From Chanos chanos (taxonomy: Eukaryota; Chordata; Actinopteri; Gonorynchiformes; Chanidae): a stretch of 64,000 nucleotides of DNA. The position numbers were made by a program, and so were the translations under genes. Positions 13,096-27,004 of this stretch are shown here, in pieces. A model generated the notes under the pieces. That model had not been told where the DNA came from. It searched no databases and saw only the letters and a list, made by a program, of their open reading frames with translations. The stretch covers positions 11,281,957 through 11,345,956 of the forward strand of contig NC_044503.1 in assembly GCF_902362185.1 (NCBI RefSeq). The letters are read 5' to 3'. Numbering within the stretch: position 1 is the first letter of the stretch; every line of letters starts with the position of its first letter.

Positions 13096-14639
13096 AAGAA
13101 AGGGATAGATGGACAGAGAGATGAAGGAGGGAAAAGAGTTTGGCCCGTGGTTCCCATGTGCTCCTTTAGGTCACAGTGCGGTAACCCGAGTGGGAGCGCG
13201 ATTATGCTGAATCAGACGCCATGGCTGAAGGTGACCCTCACTCTCTCCCTCTCCCTCTCTCCCCCTCTCTCCCTCCCTCTTTCCCTTCATTTCTCCCCTC
13301 CCCTCCCCTCCCCTCTTCACCACCTGATATTGATCCCACATCTCTCCTCCTGACCACAGTCTCAGCTCTGCCTCTTGCTCAAGGCTACGTGCAATTCTTT
13401 CCCTCTTGTAACAATTTTACAGCTGCGCGCTTATTTCATACGGAGCTATCAATAACCATCCAGCGGGTCAAATTTATCACTGTGTTATTTCTTATTCACT
13501 GTTGTAGCCACCATCTGACATGTCAGGGCCCATTTGGTGCAGATAATGAAGAGACATGAGGAACAATACAGCATACTGACTCACTGGGTAAATACTCAAA
13601 AACAAACAACAATAAAACAACTCAGCCGTTCACATCGTGTGCCAGACGTCTTCTTCTTCAAAAAAAAAAAAACGCATGCTCCTCTGCCGCGTCTCATTAA
13701 TCTGCTATCAGGAAATCTATCAATTTACGACAGCTGTTACCAAACAATTTCAATACGTACCGTAACTATTGCAACCCGTTACAAATGCGATACCTTAGAT
13801 GTTCGTGCATCATTTTAATGTGCAGTTCCTTAGGTTCATAACTTATTCAAATCACAATACATGGTCTGTTTATAACCAGAGAAAATGATATGCAAATACT
13901 GACTAAACCAAATGCCTTCAGACCATTACCCCAAAGTCAGCGTTCAGTACATAAGGTTAAGGTGTACAGATGGAGAGAAGTCTGTGTTAGGCTGCTCTGC
14001 TCTATCAAGGGTAAACTGTGATATTACTCTACTGTCTCTCCCTCCTTCATAACACCTTAAAACATCACCTTGAATATGAACGCTAAGGTGTATGCCTTGC
14101 ATATAATCAGGCAATTAACAACCAAGCCAGAAATTACAACATGGACATCTTCATGAGGACACACAGTAAGAAGGGAATCATAATTTTTTTCTTTAGGCAA
14201 TGTTCAATTCTATGATAAACCTCATGAAGATCAAATTATGATTATAGTGAGATAACTTCACACAGATAAGGATGGATTTGCTTGGATTTGGTTCAATAAT
14301 AAAGTGGAGAGTGACATATGATTAAAGGAACAGAGAGGACAAAAAGAGAGAGGGAGGTTACTCGTGCACGTATACAGTCATACACATACACACACACACA
14401 AGCACACACATTGTACAAAACCAGGTCTATTGATGAAAGATGCATTCTCCTCCTAGATTTCAGAGACAGCAGGTGAGAGAAGGCACAATTAGCACTGGTT
14501 CTCTTTCTCATACTTAATTAATGATTCATAACTGAAGTATAACCTTGACTGATCCCAGAGCCAACAGCACAGCACAGTGTGAAGTCAGGGTCACAGCATC
14601 CATCACTTCAAAACAGGCTCAGGACAAGACACACCCTGA

Positions 14640-14671
<32 letters not shown>

Positions 14672-17523
14672 ACAAACTTACATACACTGGAGCAGACACA
14701 GCAAAAGCCATGACAAAACATTGACACTAACATGCACACAGCTATCTAACAGTGGCAAAATTTCTCTAAGATTTGTTGGGGGAAAAAAAAAAAACCTTCA
14801 CCCAAAGACATTCCTAAATTAGCCCAATCAAAGAAACTGTGAAGCAGAGTAACTGACAACAGATTGCTGATATATACACAAACATGTCACACACAAAACA
14901 AGCCACCCACACCAACTCAAAGTGCCAGTCTGTGTGAAGTTATACCTTTGAACATTACAATGCTGATGTTCAAAGTGCTGTCAGTACAACCTAAAAATAA
15001 AATGAAGGTAACAACAGAAAAGGCTAGTCTACTACAAAAATATCCCCCCAAAAAACATCTATATTTATAATACATCATTATTTTTAGCTAGTCTTTAAAA
15101 CAGTCCAGCAAGTGTTATCATTCAGGTAGAGTTTCAAATCTGACACCTTAATACTTTTTTACGCAAAGACAAGAGATTAAACCTCAAGTTAAAAGTACTG
15201 GACTTGAAAGAACTTAAATATCTATTTCTTTGACCGCAGCCAACTCAACAGTAAACAGTAGTTATCTACCCCTATAATCTCGCGCCCACATTCTGTGACG
15301 CTCACGTTGTCACTCTCTCACAGTCCCAATATTTGCGGAAAATACTGACCTGCATTGGCGCTGACATACACACATTCTTTTCAAGCAGTTGAGCCGTTCA
15401 AAGAAAATGCGTTTAAACACGTCTATATACATTGACCCGACCGAAACTTGACCCAAACGGTCCCAAAGAAACAGGGCGAAAATGTTAACCAGAAGACACT
15501 TTTCCCACAGTAAGGTTAACCAAAATAGTTACAATCAGGATAGGCGATAACCGTTGTTGCGAAAGGCATATAATTAAATTACTTTGAGTATGATTAATAT
15601 TTGCAAATCGAAAGACAGGCGCAGATGAGATGCGCACACCAGGCTATGTGTTTGGACACTGTGTTGCAACCAGAGGGATGCTCTACAGCTGAGCACGGGA
15701 CCAGTGATGATCCGAGAGAAGAAAAAAAAACGATGAGATGAAAAAAAAGGGAAATCTGTCAGCGCGCTCGGACTTCGCAAAACGCAGTTTGAAATCCATC
15801 ACTCTGTTACTATTGTGATGTACTTTAGAAAAACAAAGCTAGAGGAATGTTGATTTTTTTTTTAACTTTGATATGAGCACAAATTATTAATCACGCGCAA
15901 GCTCGTTTTACGTTGTGTGATAGAGTGACTTCTACATAACGACAGATGCATGGCACTTGCGGACAGTTCCAGTTTTTGGTGTAAATCTTACCTTCATAGT
16001 GTTTGTTCCCTCCTCAGCATATTTTCCCTGTTCCCGCTGTCCAGTGAGTTTGATTTTCTTAATAAGTGTCGATTAACCCGATTAAGCGATTTTCCTACGG
16101 AAGGTTACCTCTCAAGACTCTGTAACCTACACACGGCGACGTTATTGATTTTAGTGTAAGTAGGCTATTGTATCACGGGTGTAGCCTACGGCCGCGGCGT
16201 CAGCCAGCAAGCAAAGTAGACAACCCACAACGGGTCCGCATGACACCGGTCCAAATCTTATTTCACTACGGCGGAGTGCTATACCATACACCTATCCCGG
16301 GCAACGGGGAACAAACGGTGATAAGAATAAGGAGCGACAGGGGGAGGGGGGTGCAAAGAGATGGGAGGGAAAGAAATAAGGCAAAAGAACCGCCCATGGT
16401 GTAAACGCATTGGGTACTTTGCCAATTTTGCTGGAGTGTTGCATTACACAAATTAGAAAGAAAAACTGACAATACGGTGAAATGTGAGTGGGAGGGTGAC
16501 ATCGAAAAGAAAGTCTGTGTAATTTATATTCTCGTTCGTTGTGTTGTGAGCCATGTGCCATAATCAGTAAATGGTTAAGAAACTTTAGCGGGCCCCCGTA
16601 CAGAAAAGGGGAGCCAGAGCCCAAATCGTAAAACAAATAGCAATTAGGACTAATTCTTCAATGAATTACTTAAATGCTGAAGATGATTTCGAAGTTTATT
16701 TTTTCTTTTGACTGTCACATATCTGATGTGATAATACTGACTGTGTTACTTTATAAATAAACAGTCCTGTTGCTGCTTCTCTCTGAGCCCGTTATCCAAG
16801 TTTCCGGTCTTTGCGTGGAGATCCTTAAAGAAAATTCAGTTGAGATTGGCTATTTCAGTTTCAATTCAGTATGAAAATTTATTGAGAGGGATGTTTCTGC
16901 ATATGGTGATCGAATCCAACTGGCAGTGTAATTATCCTTATAGGTTGCAGATAGTGTCTCATATGGAGCAAAGCAGATTAACGGTGATCGGGAAAAACAT
17001 TTAAATAAACTTTCTTTTGAAATCCCTCTCTAAGTTTTGTTTTCAAAACGAAGGAAAGTCTACCTCACGGTCAGCTAAAAATGGGGAAAATTGAAGTTCT
17101 TAAAATGTCTTTTTAAAAAGTAAGTACTGTGACAGCATATGATAGGTTCGCGTAAATGCGAGAAGGAATATTGCTGAACGTAATATTATTGGACTCTGAT
17201 GACATCTTTTCGCCTTTTTGTGTAGCATCAACAGGCCATATTATACACACGCTCTCCAGTTTTTTTAAAGCAGACTGCGTTGGTAAGTAGACCACAAATG
17301 TACAAGATAACACATAACAGGGTTTTTGAAATAGTATTTAGGTTTCTTTTCGGTCCATGAATTCATGTGCATCCCACTACAATATACACAGATGCTTGTA
17401 TTCTGGGAAATGTATTTCTCTGTTGCGCAGCGGTTGAAGTTGCTGTGTACGAGAATCACAGCCTCGTAAGACTTCATTATCCAAAAGACCTTGCGCTTCA
17501 ATACGCAACAATACATATCAAAC
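10000..17523. other. Gene-poor interval before gpkow, second part
   Basis: No coding exon recognised. Repeats: GA at 10905-10935, poly(A) at 11046-11069, CA at 12104-12146, GA at 13049-13091, and a CT/CCT-rich run at 13241-13320. Between about 10200 and 11790 the sequence is low in repeats and rich in homeodomain-type ATTA/TAAT cores. From about 15290 to 16350 CpG frequency is higher, and a minus-strand donor-like AAG|GTAAGA lies at 15992. This could be a first exon of the magix-like gene and part of a shared promoter region with gpkow, but that is not proven. Confidence 0.45.
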
Positions 17524-20500
17524 ATGTCGTCGATGGAGGCTCAACAGGAACGCCAAGATAACGTTGAGGTCTCTCAGGGAAAAATACCTGAACATGTCTG
17601 TGACAACAAAGCAGGACCAATTTCATTTGGTTTTAGTAAAACGTTAAACAAGGTTAAATCAGGGAAAGTAGAAGAACGGGACTATTTAATTGAAGTCGAA
17701 GGAAAAGAACTGAAAAGGTTAGCCACACCATAGCTAACGTGCTCTGCTAGCTAGCTAGCTAAATTACCCGGCTGGGAAATGTCTTTGTCATTAATCTCTC
17801 CATTAATTATGTGTTATTACAGCCATATAAGATGTACTGATTTCAAAAATTTAAAAAGTGATAAAAAGTACATGTATGTACAGGTCATTGATCTAGTTGG
17901 GTGAAAATGTTTTGCCCTGTTGCAACAAGCTGGCTAACCTGTCTTTACAGATTCAGCAGTATGACAGCCGGCAGTTAAATGCACGGCCTTCGAGACCTCT
18001 TCACGTACAACAATTTAACTGTTTGTTGAAATTAAACTATTTAACTCTTAAAATGTAGTTGACTTGTCCATGTTCACATTGTACTGGTTATATTAGGTCG
18101 TACCCTAGCGGACCTACTTATTCGGAGCTAATCTATATAGTATGTCTTCTAAAACTTGGAACTGACTTGTTTTCCTTTGCTCTCTTGTAGTACCAAACCT
18201 GTTGAGAAACCTAAAGAACTGATCATTCCTCTGATCAATAAGAACCGTTGGTATAGACCTGATGGCGTCAAACAGGGTGAAAAAGAGGATAACTCGAAAT
18301 TTCCTCTAGAGGAGCAGGATTCCGTCGAATCTCAGGCAGTCAGAGAACTCATTGAAGGTGTGTGTGTGTTTAAGCTGGGATTCTTTTCAGCTATATAAAA
18401 TAGAATAATGACTGGCTGGTTTTGAGTGATTTTAAACTCACCGAAGTTATGCGGAATAGCCTGTGAATTTTGGTGGTTTGAAATGATCAAGTGTCAATTT
18501 TTTTGGAAGGTAATCATATCTTGCACAACATTTCTATCCAAACACTGTTAAAACACATTTAAAGTGTGAACACAGCTCACTCTAACCTTTATGATATGTG
18601 ACTGTGCTTTGATTCCCAGAGTCCCAGAGACAGCTGGAGCAATGGAAGAATGGGCCACAGTCAGACCCCAACTTAGCCATTCCTTTGCTGATGCAGAATC
18701 AAGTACCAAAGGGCTTTGAGGATGGAGACCGGGTCAGAGTGGACCTCCGTCCAGAGTCGGTAAGTCTTGATTGTGGCAGACCGGTAGTTTTTAAGTGGTG
18801 CATGAGCGAGAGAAGGCTTTGGAATCACTGGAGTGTAGATCGGTCTAAATAAGGGAGTCAGAACATTAACTGTGGAGATTGCCCGGTACTCTGTGAGTTT
18901 GCTGGTTTTCACTGGTGCTTGAGCTTGAGGCAAATCAAGGGCTGCAGCTGATTGGTGGAGACACAAAGGATGTCATGTGGACTCACTGCTTAACAGAGCA
19001 CAAACTTTTAGCCTTTTAACTGATAGGAATGTCTTAATCCCTACCGAGACACAAATCTTCCAACGCTATCTGATGAATAGTAACCCATTCATTACAACTA
19101 TACTTTATCACACATCAAAATACAAATTATTGTGAGAAAGAAATAAAAAAAAATGTCAGATATTCTGAAGTGTTTTTGTTGTGTAGTTAATTATAGTTGC
19201 GATTAATTTGTGAGGTCATGTGTTGGTAGCATTTTGAAGTCTTTTTTTTTTTTTTTTGAAGTCGTGCTAATGAGCATTTCTGTGTTGTAACTGGTCCTGC
19301 CATCTGCATAGTGCTGTGTCAGCAGGGCAGCCCAAGAGCATTTCTAACATACAGCCAACCAATTACCCTTAAATAAAATGTGTATGGAGTGTTACGCTGT
19401 GTGTGTGTGTGTGTGTGCGCGCGCGTACGCGTGTGTGTGGGTGTACGTGCGTGTGTGTGGGTGTACGTATGTGTATGTGTGTGTGTGTGTGTGTGTCCAT
19501 CCTAATGAATTACGAGTGATGTAGTACCTCCCTGCCAGATCTGAAGTGCTAAGTCAGCATAATTTCTCTCCCTCCCATCTGTATAAAACTGCGGATACAG
19601 TCCCACCTTATTCCTCCCCTGCCCCAGTGTGTCAGCCAGTTAAAACTGCAGCAGTGCCCTGGAGCAAGGTGCTTCCCCCTTAGATGGCATAGCTCTTAGC
19701 CCTACATCACACCTTTACCCTCAGTTAACTTAAAAAACTGCAGTGATGCTTTAAAGAAACTGTGTTTTTACATGAGTCAAGTGGAGAAGCACACGTCATC
19801 ACATAGCCGGACCACACAGAAAGGATGTGAAAAGACCTGGCTCCCATAGGACAGCTTAGGGAAGAAGTGTGGTCGTTTTTACATGTCAGTTGGACTTCAG
19901 CGGACAGATTTCTGTTTGGATGCCTTTCATAGCTTTCTTTGCCTGTTGAATTAACAGATTATCATGTAGGCTGAGTAACTTTTAGTTCTAGCTGGTTGTT
20001 TTCTAGCCTGTGGTGTCTCTTGTTTTATAATACCTCTCTGTGGAACTGAGCTGAGTCTGAGAACATTAATTATCACCTCCTCAGGTCGCTCAGCAAGTGT
20101 TTCTGTGTGTGTGTGCGCTGTTTATGTGCTTGTGTGTGTGTGTGTGTAAGAAAGCATGTGAAAGGGTACGTAACGAGTGTCTGTATCAGTCCACAGAGGC
20201 GGACTACGACCAGGTTCCAGTGGAGGCTTATGGGATGGCTATGCTGAAGGGAATGGGCTGGAAGGAAGGGGAGGGCATTGGACGTACCTTCAAACAGTAA
20301 GCATCTTCCCCTATTACCATACCTCCACTCACATCTAATGCTTTTATTCAGCTTGGTCTTGCTGGGAGGTTTGTCAGAGAATAACCAGTATGGTCTTGGC
20401 TCAGGGGCAGTTGTGGATAGTTGCAGGATAGTTATTTAGTACATGACAGTTACAGGTAGAAGAGTCATGGCTATTTTTTCTGGTCTTAAAGTTTTGTTTT

Positions 20501-21736
20501 TTTTAACAATGGAAATAAATACATTTTTTACATATACTCAGCTGTTATACATACTAACCCCCTGTTGTGTGACTGTGGTACTTAAAGAAACATGCAAGTA
20601 GAAAATGTTCTGGCCAGGGTAATAGTTTTTTTTTTTTTTTTAAAAATACAACAGCACCATTCTGCTTGTCAAAATCATCACCACCATCATCATCATCTTC
20701 TTCCTCTTCATCGTCATCAAATAGTCTTTTTTTTTTTTTTTAAACAAATGAATGGCATCTCTGTTCGAGCAGCAGCTCTGTGTGCCTTTTCTTCTCTCTT
20801 TCCACTTCTTCATCATCTGTGTCTACCGTCCTCTTTATGTGAGCACAGATTAGCCGCTTTTAAGGCTGGTTTAGCTGTTAAGGCTTTTCAAGCCTTTTTT
20901 TTTTTTTTTCCCCTCCACTCATCCTTTTGGGATGTGAACTCTATTAATGCCGCTGGCTTGTAGCCTGACTATAGTTTTTTTTTTTTCTCATCTTTCTATG
21001 ACATATGTTGACGCAATCCCCCGCATTTCACATTGAAACCTTGGATTATCTCACTGAGAAAGGCCAGTAATGATAGGAGATTACGTTTTTATATATCACA
21101 AAATGCAGTGAAGAATCAAATCAGCATAACAGTCGAATCTTGCTGCTTCAAGTCCACACTTTTTTTTTAATCTGGTGTACTTAAAGCCCATCTGTCTACT
21201 CACTCGCTCACTCACTCACTCAAACAAATGCACTGGTTTGGTCTCTGCTACTGGAAACCATCGGACAAACGTTAATGTCAGTCCCCATCTATCTTTTTCC
21301 ACCTACTCGCTTTCCTCTGTACTTATGCGAATGTGCTTTGCTTTCTTTGGTTTGGTTGTAATCTCTCATCAGTCGGACTAACGCAGAGATTATAATCCGG
21401 TCAATCTATCTCTCTCATAGAGATGTGAAGCCTATTGAACACCAGGTGAGGCCTAAAGGTCTGGGCCTGGGAGCCGACCGCTCGGCCATCAAAGACCTGG
21501 AGCCTAGTCGTCCCAGACGGCCTCCTAAACCCGGAGAGGAGAGGGGGAAGGACGAGGAGGCCCTGGTACTGGGCCCCGGGGGGTTTGCGCTGGTTCAGTC
21601 TGGGGCCCACAAGGACCTGTATGGGAAGGTCAGCAGTGTCCTTTTGTACTGGCATCTCCTTACTGTCATGCCACGTCACAATGTTCACCTATTTCCATTT
21701 GGCTTTTTTGTTTTTGTTTTTTGTTTATATATATTC

Positions 21737-21826
<90 letters not shown>

Positions 21827-24415
21827 GTAGGCAGGACATTTTAAGCTCTGGCTCAGATACACTATTACATTGTCTGTTTATGGATGTGTATAAAAAAACT
21901 TATCTTCCAGTAAATTTAAAATTGTATGTTAAATGATTTTTTATATAGATGTTCTGTTACATAGCTTCGATATAAAAAGGGGAAAACCATTTGGAAGGAA
22001 AGCAAATGTTACTTCTCTCTCACAGATAGAGGGGGTGGATCCAGACAATGCCAGGGTTGTGCTGAAGCTTGCCATCGGAAGCAAGACCGTAACCATCAGC
22101 CAACACTCTCTGAAGCTGGTACCCCGTAAGGAGTACGAAAAATACAGCAAAGACCTCAGTAAGCCCGGCCCTCTTTCTTTTCCAAATATAAACACACTCA
22201 CCTCTCGCTGGCCTTAGTTCTTCTTCTCCGGTACTTAACTGTAAACTATCTCAGCCTTGCACTTTGGAGGGAGTGAATCATCAGAAAATGTATGAAATAG
22301 ATCTGTTGACTGAAGTAGGTTTTAGTTTTTGCCAGTCTTTATCTTGCTGAAACTACTTCTGCTGTCTCAGTACCTGCATTACCAATAGTACCAGAACATT
22401 CTAGAAAAGTGTGAAGGGGACAACAGAGCAAGGTCAGACTGGCCGTGTTAGCTAGACTGATGACAAGTGCTGTTTTTAAGAACTGGCTCTATTTTGATGG
22501 ACGACATTTGATCTCCTGGGACAATGTGAGCCTCTCTGACTGTCGTTTCAACCCCAAACAGCTTAGCTTGGGGCCTTTATTTTATGTAATCACACGCACA
22601 CAGTCACTCAATGTGAAATGAATAAAGACAAACCGGTGAATTTTCAGAAAATCAGCGAATACTAACTTTTTGCGTGTTTGTGACACTTCAGTGGTTTCTG
22701 TGTAGGAGCGGAAATGAAAATATTCATCTGTGTTCTGTCACTTCGTCTCAACGTAAACCCTTCCGTTTATCTACCAGGTCGCCTCAGCAAGGCCCACAAA
22801 GAAAAAGAGAAGGAGAAAGAAAGAGAAAGAGAAAAAGAACGGGAACAGCAGAGACGGGAGGAGAAGGAACAGAGAGTAAACGGCAGGGATGATAGACACT
22901 CCGACAGAAAAAAAGACCGAGACAGAGACTACAACAGAGAAAAGGAACAAAGGAAGCGAAAACACCGAGAATCCAGTCAGGAAAGGTAGGCCGTCTGACA
23001 TTTCAAATATCAGGAGAGGCAGGCTATCTGACATTTCAAACAGAGGCCAATTAAAACGGGAAAATGTTGCAGAGAGCGCACATATGGTTTGCACTGTGCG
23101 GAGTCAAAACCGCTATGATTGACGCTGCGGTCCCGCGTTTTTGCCCCGAGTCCGTTTTCGTACAACACTCTTAGCACTCAACCACAGCTTCTAATGTGGA
23201 ACCTCCCTTTCCTTCTCTCTCTCACACTCTCTCTCGCTCACTCCTTCACACTTTCTCTCTCACTCACTCTCTCACACTTTCATTCTCTCAGAGAGAAACC
23301 TCTTCCAGCGAAAGAGTCCAGACCTTCTCCTCCTGTTCCGTCCTGGCTACAGAGAGACCTGAGAGTCCGCTTCATAGACAAAGCTTTTAAAGGAGGCAAA
23401 TACTACAACTCTAAGGTACCAGCTCCAGTGCCGCCAGCTTTACTATTGCCCTTATGATCAAAGCTACATTTCCACAGTCATCTGTCATTATGCCATGTGC
23501 AGTATATGGAATGTACACAGTCGTGCACTGAATTGAAGAGCACATCTCAGCATTTGATAACCATTTGTGTTTCTAATGTAACTGTTTTGCCTGTGAATCC
23601 ACATAAATGAACCTTTTTTTCCCCATAGATGAGGGTTGAAGACGTCCTAACCCCACACACTTGCGTGTGTCGCACGGAGGAAGGCAGGCTGCTGGATGGT
23701 GAGTACTGGATCTTAACCAGCTCTCTCCACACAATACACACATCATATACACTGTTATCCTGTCCACACACAACGACATTAACACTATACCGCAGTGCCA
23801 AGAATTACACTCCTCATCTGAATCCTCTTAGACATTAGAATTTCACAGACGCAATGTGAATCCAGAACACGCAACACTTCTCTTTCCTGAACCCCTTCTT
23901 GTCCTCCTATGCAGATGTGAAGCAGGGTATGCTGGAGACAATTGTGCCCAAGAGTGACTCAGATTCCATCATGGTCGTGCTGGGAGAGCACAGAGGACTG
24001 GTATGTAGAACAGTTTATCAGTAGCTCTCTGACTCGACCTGCCCGTCAAGATCAGACGTCAGCAAGCGTTTGATGGAGTCGCTGAGCGCGTCTCCCGATG
24101 TGTTGATTTCGAGCTGTTACGAAGCTTTTGAATGTTCTCGGTATCGACAGTTACGATCTACGTAGTGTTGGAACTGATATAGTGTTGAATGAATTTACAC
24201 CCCGGCTGCCTGCAGAGCCGTCACGGCAAAGTCACACGCGCGAGTTTGAGCCGAGTGGTTTGATTCTGTCCCGTCTCGTCTCGCAGGTGGGCCGTATTCT
24301 GAAACGAGATCGGGAAAAGTGCCGTGCCATGGTTCAGCTTGATCGATATGAGGAGAAGGTCTTCACGCTGGATTATGACTCTATCTGCCATTACGTGGGT
24401 GGAGAGGACCTCTGA
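17524..24415 (+). CDS. gpkow: G-patch domain and KOW motifs protein (GPKOW), complete
   Basis: Eleven coding exons join in phase to 521 residues (human 476): 17524-17717, 18191-18357, 18620-18759, 20190-20296, 21421-21628, 22026-22158, 22778-22985, 23292-23415, 23629-23698, 23915-24000, 24287-24415. The N-terminus carries the family's APISFGF-like segment ([10 protein letters not shown]) and ELIIPLI. The G-patch is in exons 4-5 ([19 protein letters not shown], then RPKGLGLGA, about residues 175-225). KOW1 spans exons 5-6 ([10 protein letters not shown]), a Lys/Glu/Arg-rich linker fills exon 7, [13 protein letters not shown] follows, and KOW2 spans exons 10-11 ([16 protein letters not shown]). 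GPKOW is the metazoan Spp2 homologue, a nuclear RNA-binding spliceosome factor that binds helicase DHX16 through its G-patch. ATG 17524 is the first in frame; a second lies at 17533. It is convergent with pqbp1. Confidence 0.95.
19399..19495. repeat. (GT)n microsatellite in gpkow intron 3
   Basis: Alternating GT with a short GCGCGC/TACGCG interruption near its start, a sequence type able to adopt Z-DNA. The rest of this 1.4 kb intron shows nothing else recognisable. Confidence 0.8.
21727..21829. repeat. Alternating (TA)n/(TG)n compound repeat in gpkow intron 5
   Basis: Two TA blocks and two TG blocks alternate over about 100 bases. The TA blocks are self-complementary and could extrude as hairpins. 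It lies 100 bases after the exon 5 donor. Confidence 0.85.
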
Positions 24416-24640
24416 AAAATGACCCTGTGTCTTTCAGGGTTTCTGCTAGCCAGTCCCCCCCCACCCCCCTCACCTTTATCAACTACAATCCTACTTCCCC
24501 CGCCCCCCCCCCCCTTCTTCATGACTGCCTCTCAGAGTAGTCTAGCTGACTATTTTTTAAATGTTGTCTTTGTGCTGCAAGAACATAAACTTTGATGTTA
24601 ATTTTTATAATAAAAACATGAAGCCAAAACTAGTGTACCT
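24416..24640 (+). terminator. gpkow 3' UTR and poly(A) signal
   Basis: A canonical AATAAA at 24609-24614 follows the stop by about 195 bases. The UTR has two C-rich tracts, at about 24457-24475 and 24499-24512, of the kind bound by poly(C)-binding proteins. Confidence 0.75.
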
Positions 24641-25410
24641 GATTATTTGTCATGAAACTACAGAGAGAACTGCTATTTCAGAATCATACGTGATTTATAT
24701 CGTTTAATTTTGTCATATTATGTATTCTTTCCGTACGCAGCTGTCAATTTAGTTCACTGTTACAAAAGTTTAATTTTCCAGGAAATTTCAAAACAGTTCT
24801 GTCAGTATCTTCCAAAATGTTCGGTTCAATTCAACAGAACTTTTTTTTTTCCATTTCCCAGTTACAAATATATAGCACACATATTTACAAATGCACTGAA
24901 GTCTAAATGTTACACAAACCTTAAAAAACTGAATAAGAAATTTCCAAATGAAGTTCAAGAAAACAATCAAATTCAACTAGCTGAACAAACCCTTCAGGTA
25001 AGCATCTTGTTTTAACACAGGAAATAAAGATTTAAACTATGAGGATAAAAAATGCCTTTGTATGAGGTCTTCAACTGGACGTACGATTTGAACAAAAACT
25101 CCCATGAAAATTGTTATGTGGCCATTCACAAAGCTTACATGAAAGGTATTATTCACTGTATTGGTTACATCAGGGGTGTCTTTAAACATTCGGATCAGCT
25201 CATGAAAACACAAGCTGTTCATTTTTTTTTTTTCCACTTTGCTTCACGTTATCCACTAAGACACCTGCTAGTCGCCCTTATGAATAAATTATTCTAGCAC
25301 GTGTCATCACAGGAAGGAAGAAACTGCCCTAAAGACTTGATGAAGGGCTAGGTGACGGTACCAAAATGATGACGTTTGGTAATAGCAGTGGCTGGATGCC
25401 CTGTGTTTGT
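24641..25410. other. Convergent intergenic region gpkow / pqbp1
   Basis: AT-rich unique sequence with no coding signal. It must contain the pqbp1 3' UTR on the minus strand. Its poly(A) signal was not pinned down; an ATTAAA variant on the minus strand near 24770 is possible. Confidence 0.5.
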
Positions 25411-27004
25411 TCACTCGTCTTCCTCCAGTCGTTTTGTGAGCTCCGCGTTGGCCCTAAGCACGGCCCCTGGGCTGGGATAAGGTCTCTGCTGGAACAGGGG
25501 CCCTGCTGCTGTTGTGTCTGCTCCGGTCTTGGCTTCATTCCGCTTGGGAAGACCAGTGGACCACGAACCCCTGTGGGCAGAGGAGTTACGCATGTTATTG
25601 TAGTTGAAGCCCTTAGTTAAAGCCCAATTAGTGAAAGGTCTCTGAGAATAAGTATGCATCACAAGAGGAGGTGAGTAAATGTCACAGAAACAGAATTACC
25701 TTGGAGCATCTGAGTAAGCACTCGGATCCATAGGATCCATCTCCTCTTGCTTTCGGTCTCTGCCTACAAGAGTAAAACAAAATTTGGTGCTCTTGTAAAC
25801 TCATCTCAGATATTTGAAAAACAAAGCACTTAAGTACTGTTCTTTATAATAAAACTGATACAGCATAATTTTGCATAAACATATATGCAGAATTATCAGA
25901 GAATAGATTTCGAGTCAAATTTACTTTCAAATAGAAAATTAGAACCAGGAACTGTGGATATGACTAAATGGATTTTCAAGGCAAACCTTTACCTCTCTTT
26001 GATTTGTTGTACGGGCCAATGTCTTCTCTCCTCTGCATCCATCTGTCTCTGTCCCTGTCTCTGTCCCTGCCTTCATCCCGATCTCGATCCCTTTCCCGTT
26101 CTCTCTCTCTATCCCTGTCTCTTTCACGCTCCCGCTCTCTTTCCAGTTTCTCAAAGTGAACATCTCCTCTGTCATCTCCAGTCTCTCCTGTGCAGAACAA
26201 TGTTGATACATAAAAACACACTGTGTCATGGGAGTCACACCAACTGTTATACCCGATATAAAAGAGCATTGTGATAACAGAATGATTGTTTTTTCTTCTT
26301 CTTATAACGTCAGGTACGAGAACACTTCTCCGTCAGGCTTACCCCTTTGTTTCTTGGCGGCCTTGGTAATGACAGCACCAGGCTCATTTGGGGATAACCA
26401 GGATACTAAATCAGTTTCCACATTCCAGTAGTATGGCAGACCACTAAGAACAGAAACGGAAGCTTCCTGTCACTGTTGTTCACAACTCTTGACAGTTCTC
26501 AGACATTTTATGTGGAAGACTAATTATCTCATTTCAGGATACTGCGTATTAATAAACAGATCTAATAAGTTGAGAGAGTGAACAGAGAACTAGGGTATGA
26601 AATTAAATCTACAGGTTTAATCACCAAAAGTCTTCAAAAAAAGAAAAAAAAAAAAACAGTAAAGAAAAAGTAACAGTGAGAAAACAGTAGCTAAGCAACT
26701 TACCAGCTGGGATCGAACACTTTGTACCAATTAGGCGGCAAGTTTTCGAGCCTTGTAGCTTCATAGTCTACGTTGTTGTCATCATAATCTTCAGCAATGA
26801 TTTCCTCCTCTGCTTCTGCAGAAAAACAAACAAACAAACAAACCATCACATATTAACACACAGAAACTGGAAAAAAAAACTGACATGTTTATTGTACGAC
26901 AACATATAACGTAACATCTGCGGCCTTGGCATCTTACCATGTTCGGACTGTTTGAGGATCCCTCTCTTAGCAAGCCGGGCTTGCAGGGCTGGGGGCAGAG
27001 GCAT
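25411..27004 (-). CDS. pqbp1: Polyglutamine-binding protein 1 (PQBP1), complete
   Basis: Six coding exons on the minus strand: 27004..26938, 26815..26704, 26443..26343, 26187..25993, 25763..25700, 25570..25411, joining in phase to 232 residues (human 265). The order matches the family: [18 protein letters not shown], an acidic [11 protein letters not shown] stretch, the WW domain ([12 protein letters not shown] through LPYYWN to LVSWLSP, both signature aromatics present), an Arg/Glu/Asp repeat tract in exon 4, a [12 protein letters not shown] stretch, and the C-terminal [18 protein letters not shown] and [13 protein letters not shown]. That last motif binds the U5 snRNP protein TXNL4A in the human protein. 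PQBP1 is a nuclear, partly disordered splicing factor. The polar repeat lacks the long DRSHDKSDR-type heptads of mammals and is plain RE/RD. The ATG is the first codon after a TTTCCTTAG acceptor, so a non-coding exon precedes it. Confidence 0.96.

Noticed and set aside
17491-17523. Upstream start for gpkow at 17491
   Set aside because: The codon there is TTG; the first in-frame ATG is 17524 and protein similarity begins after it.
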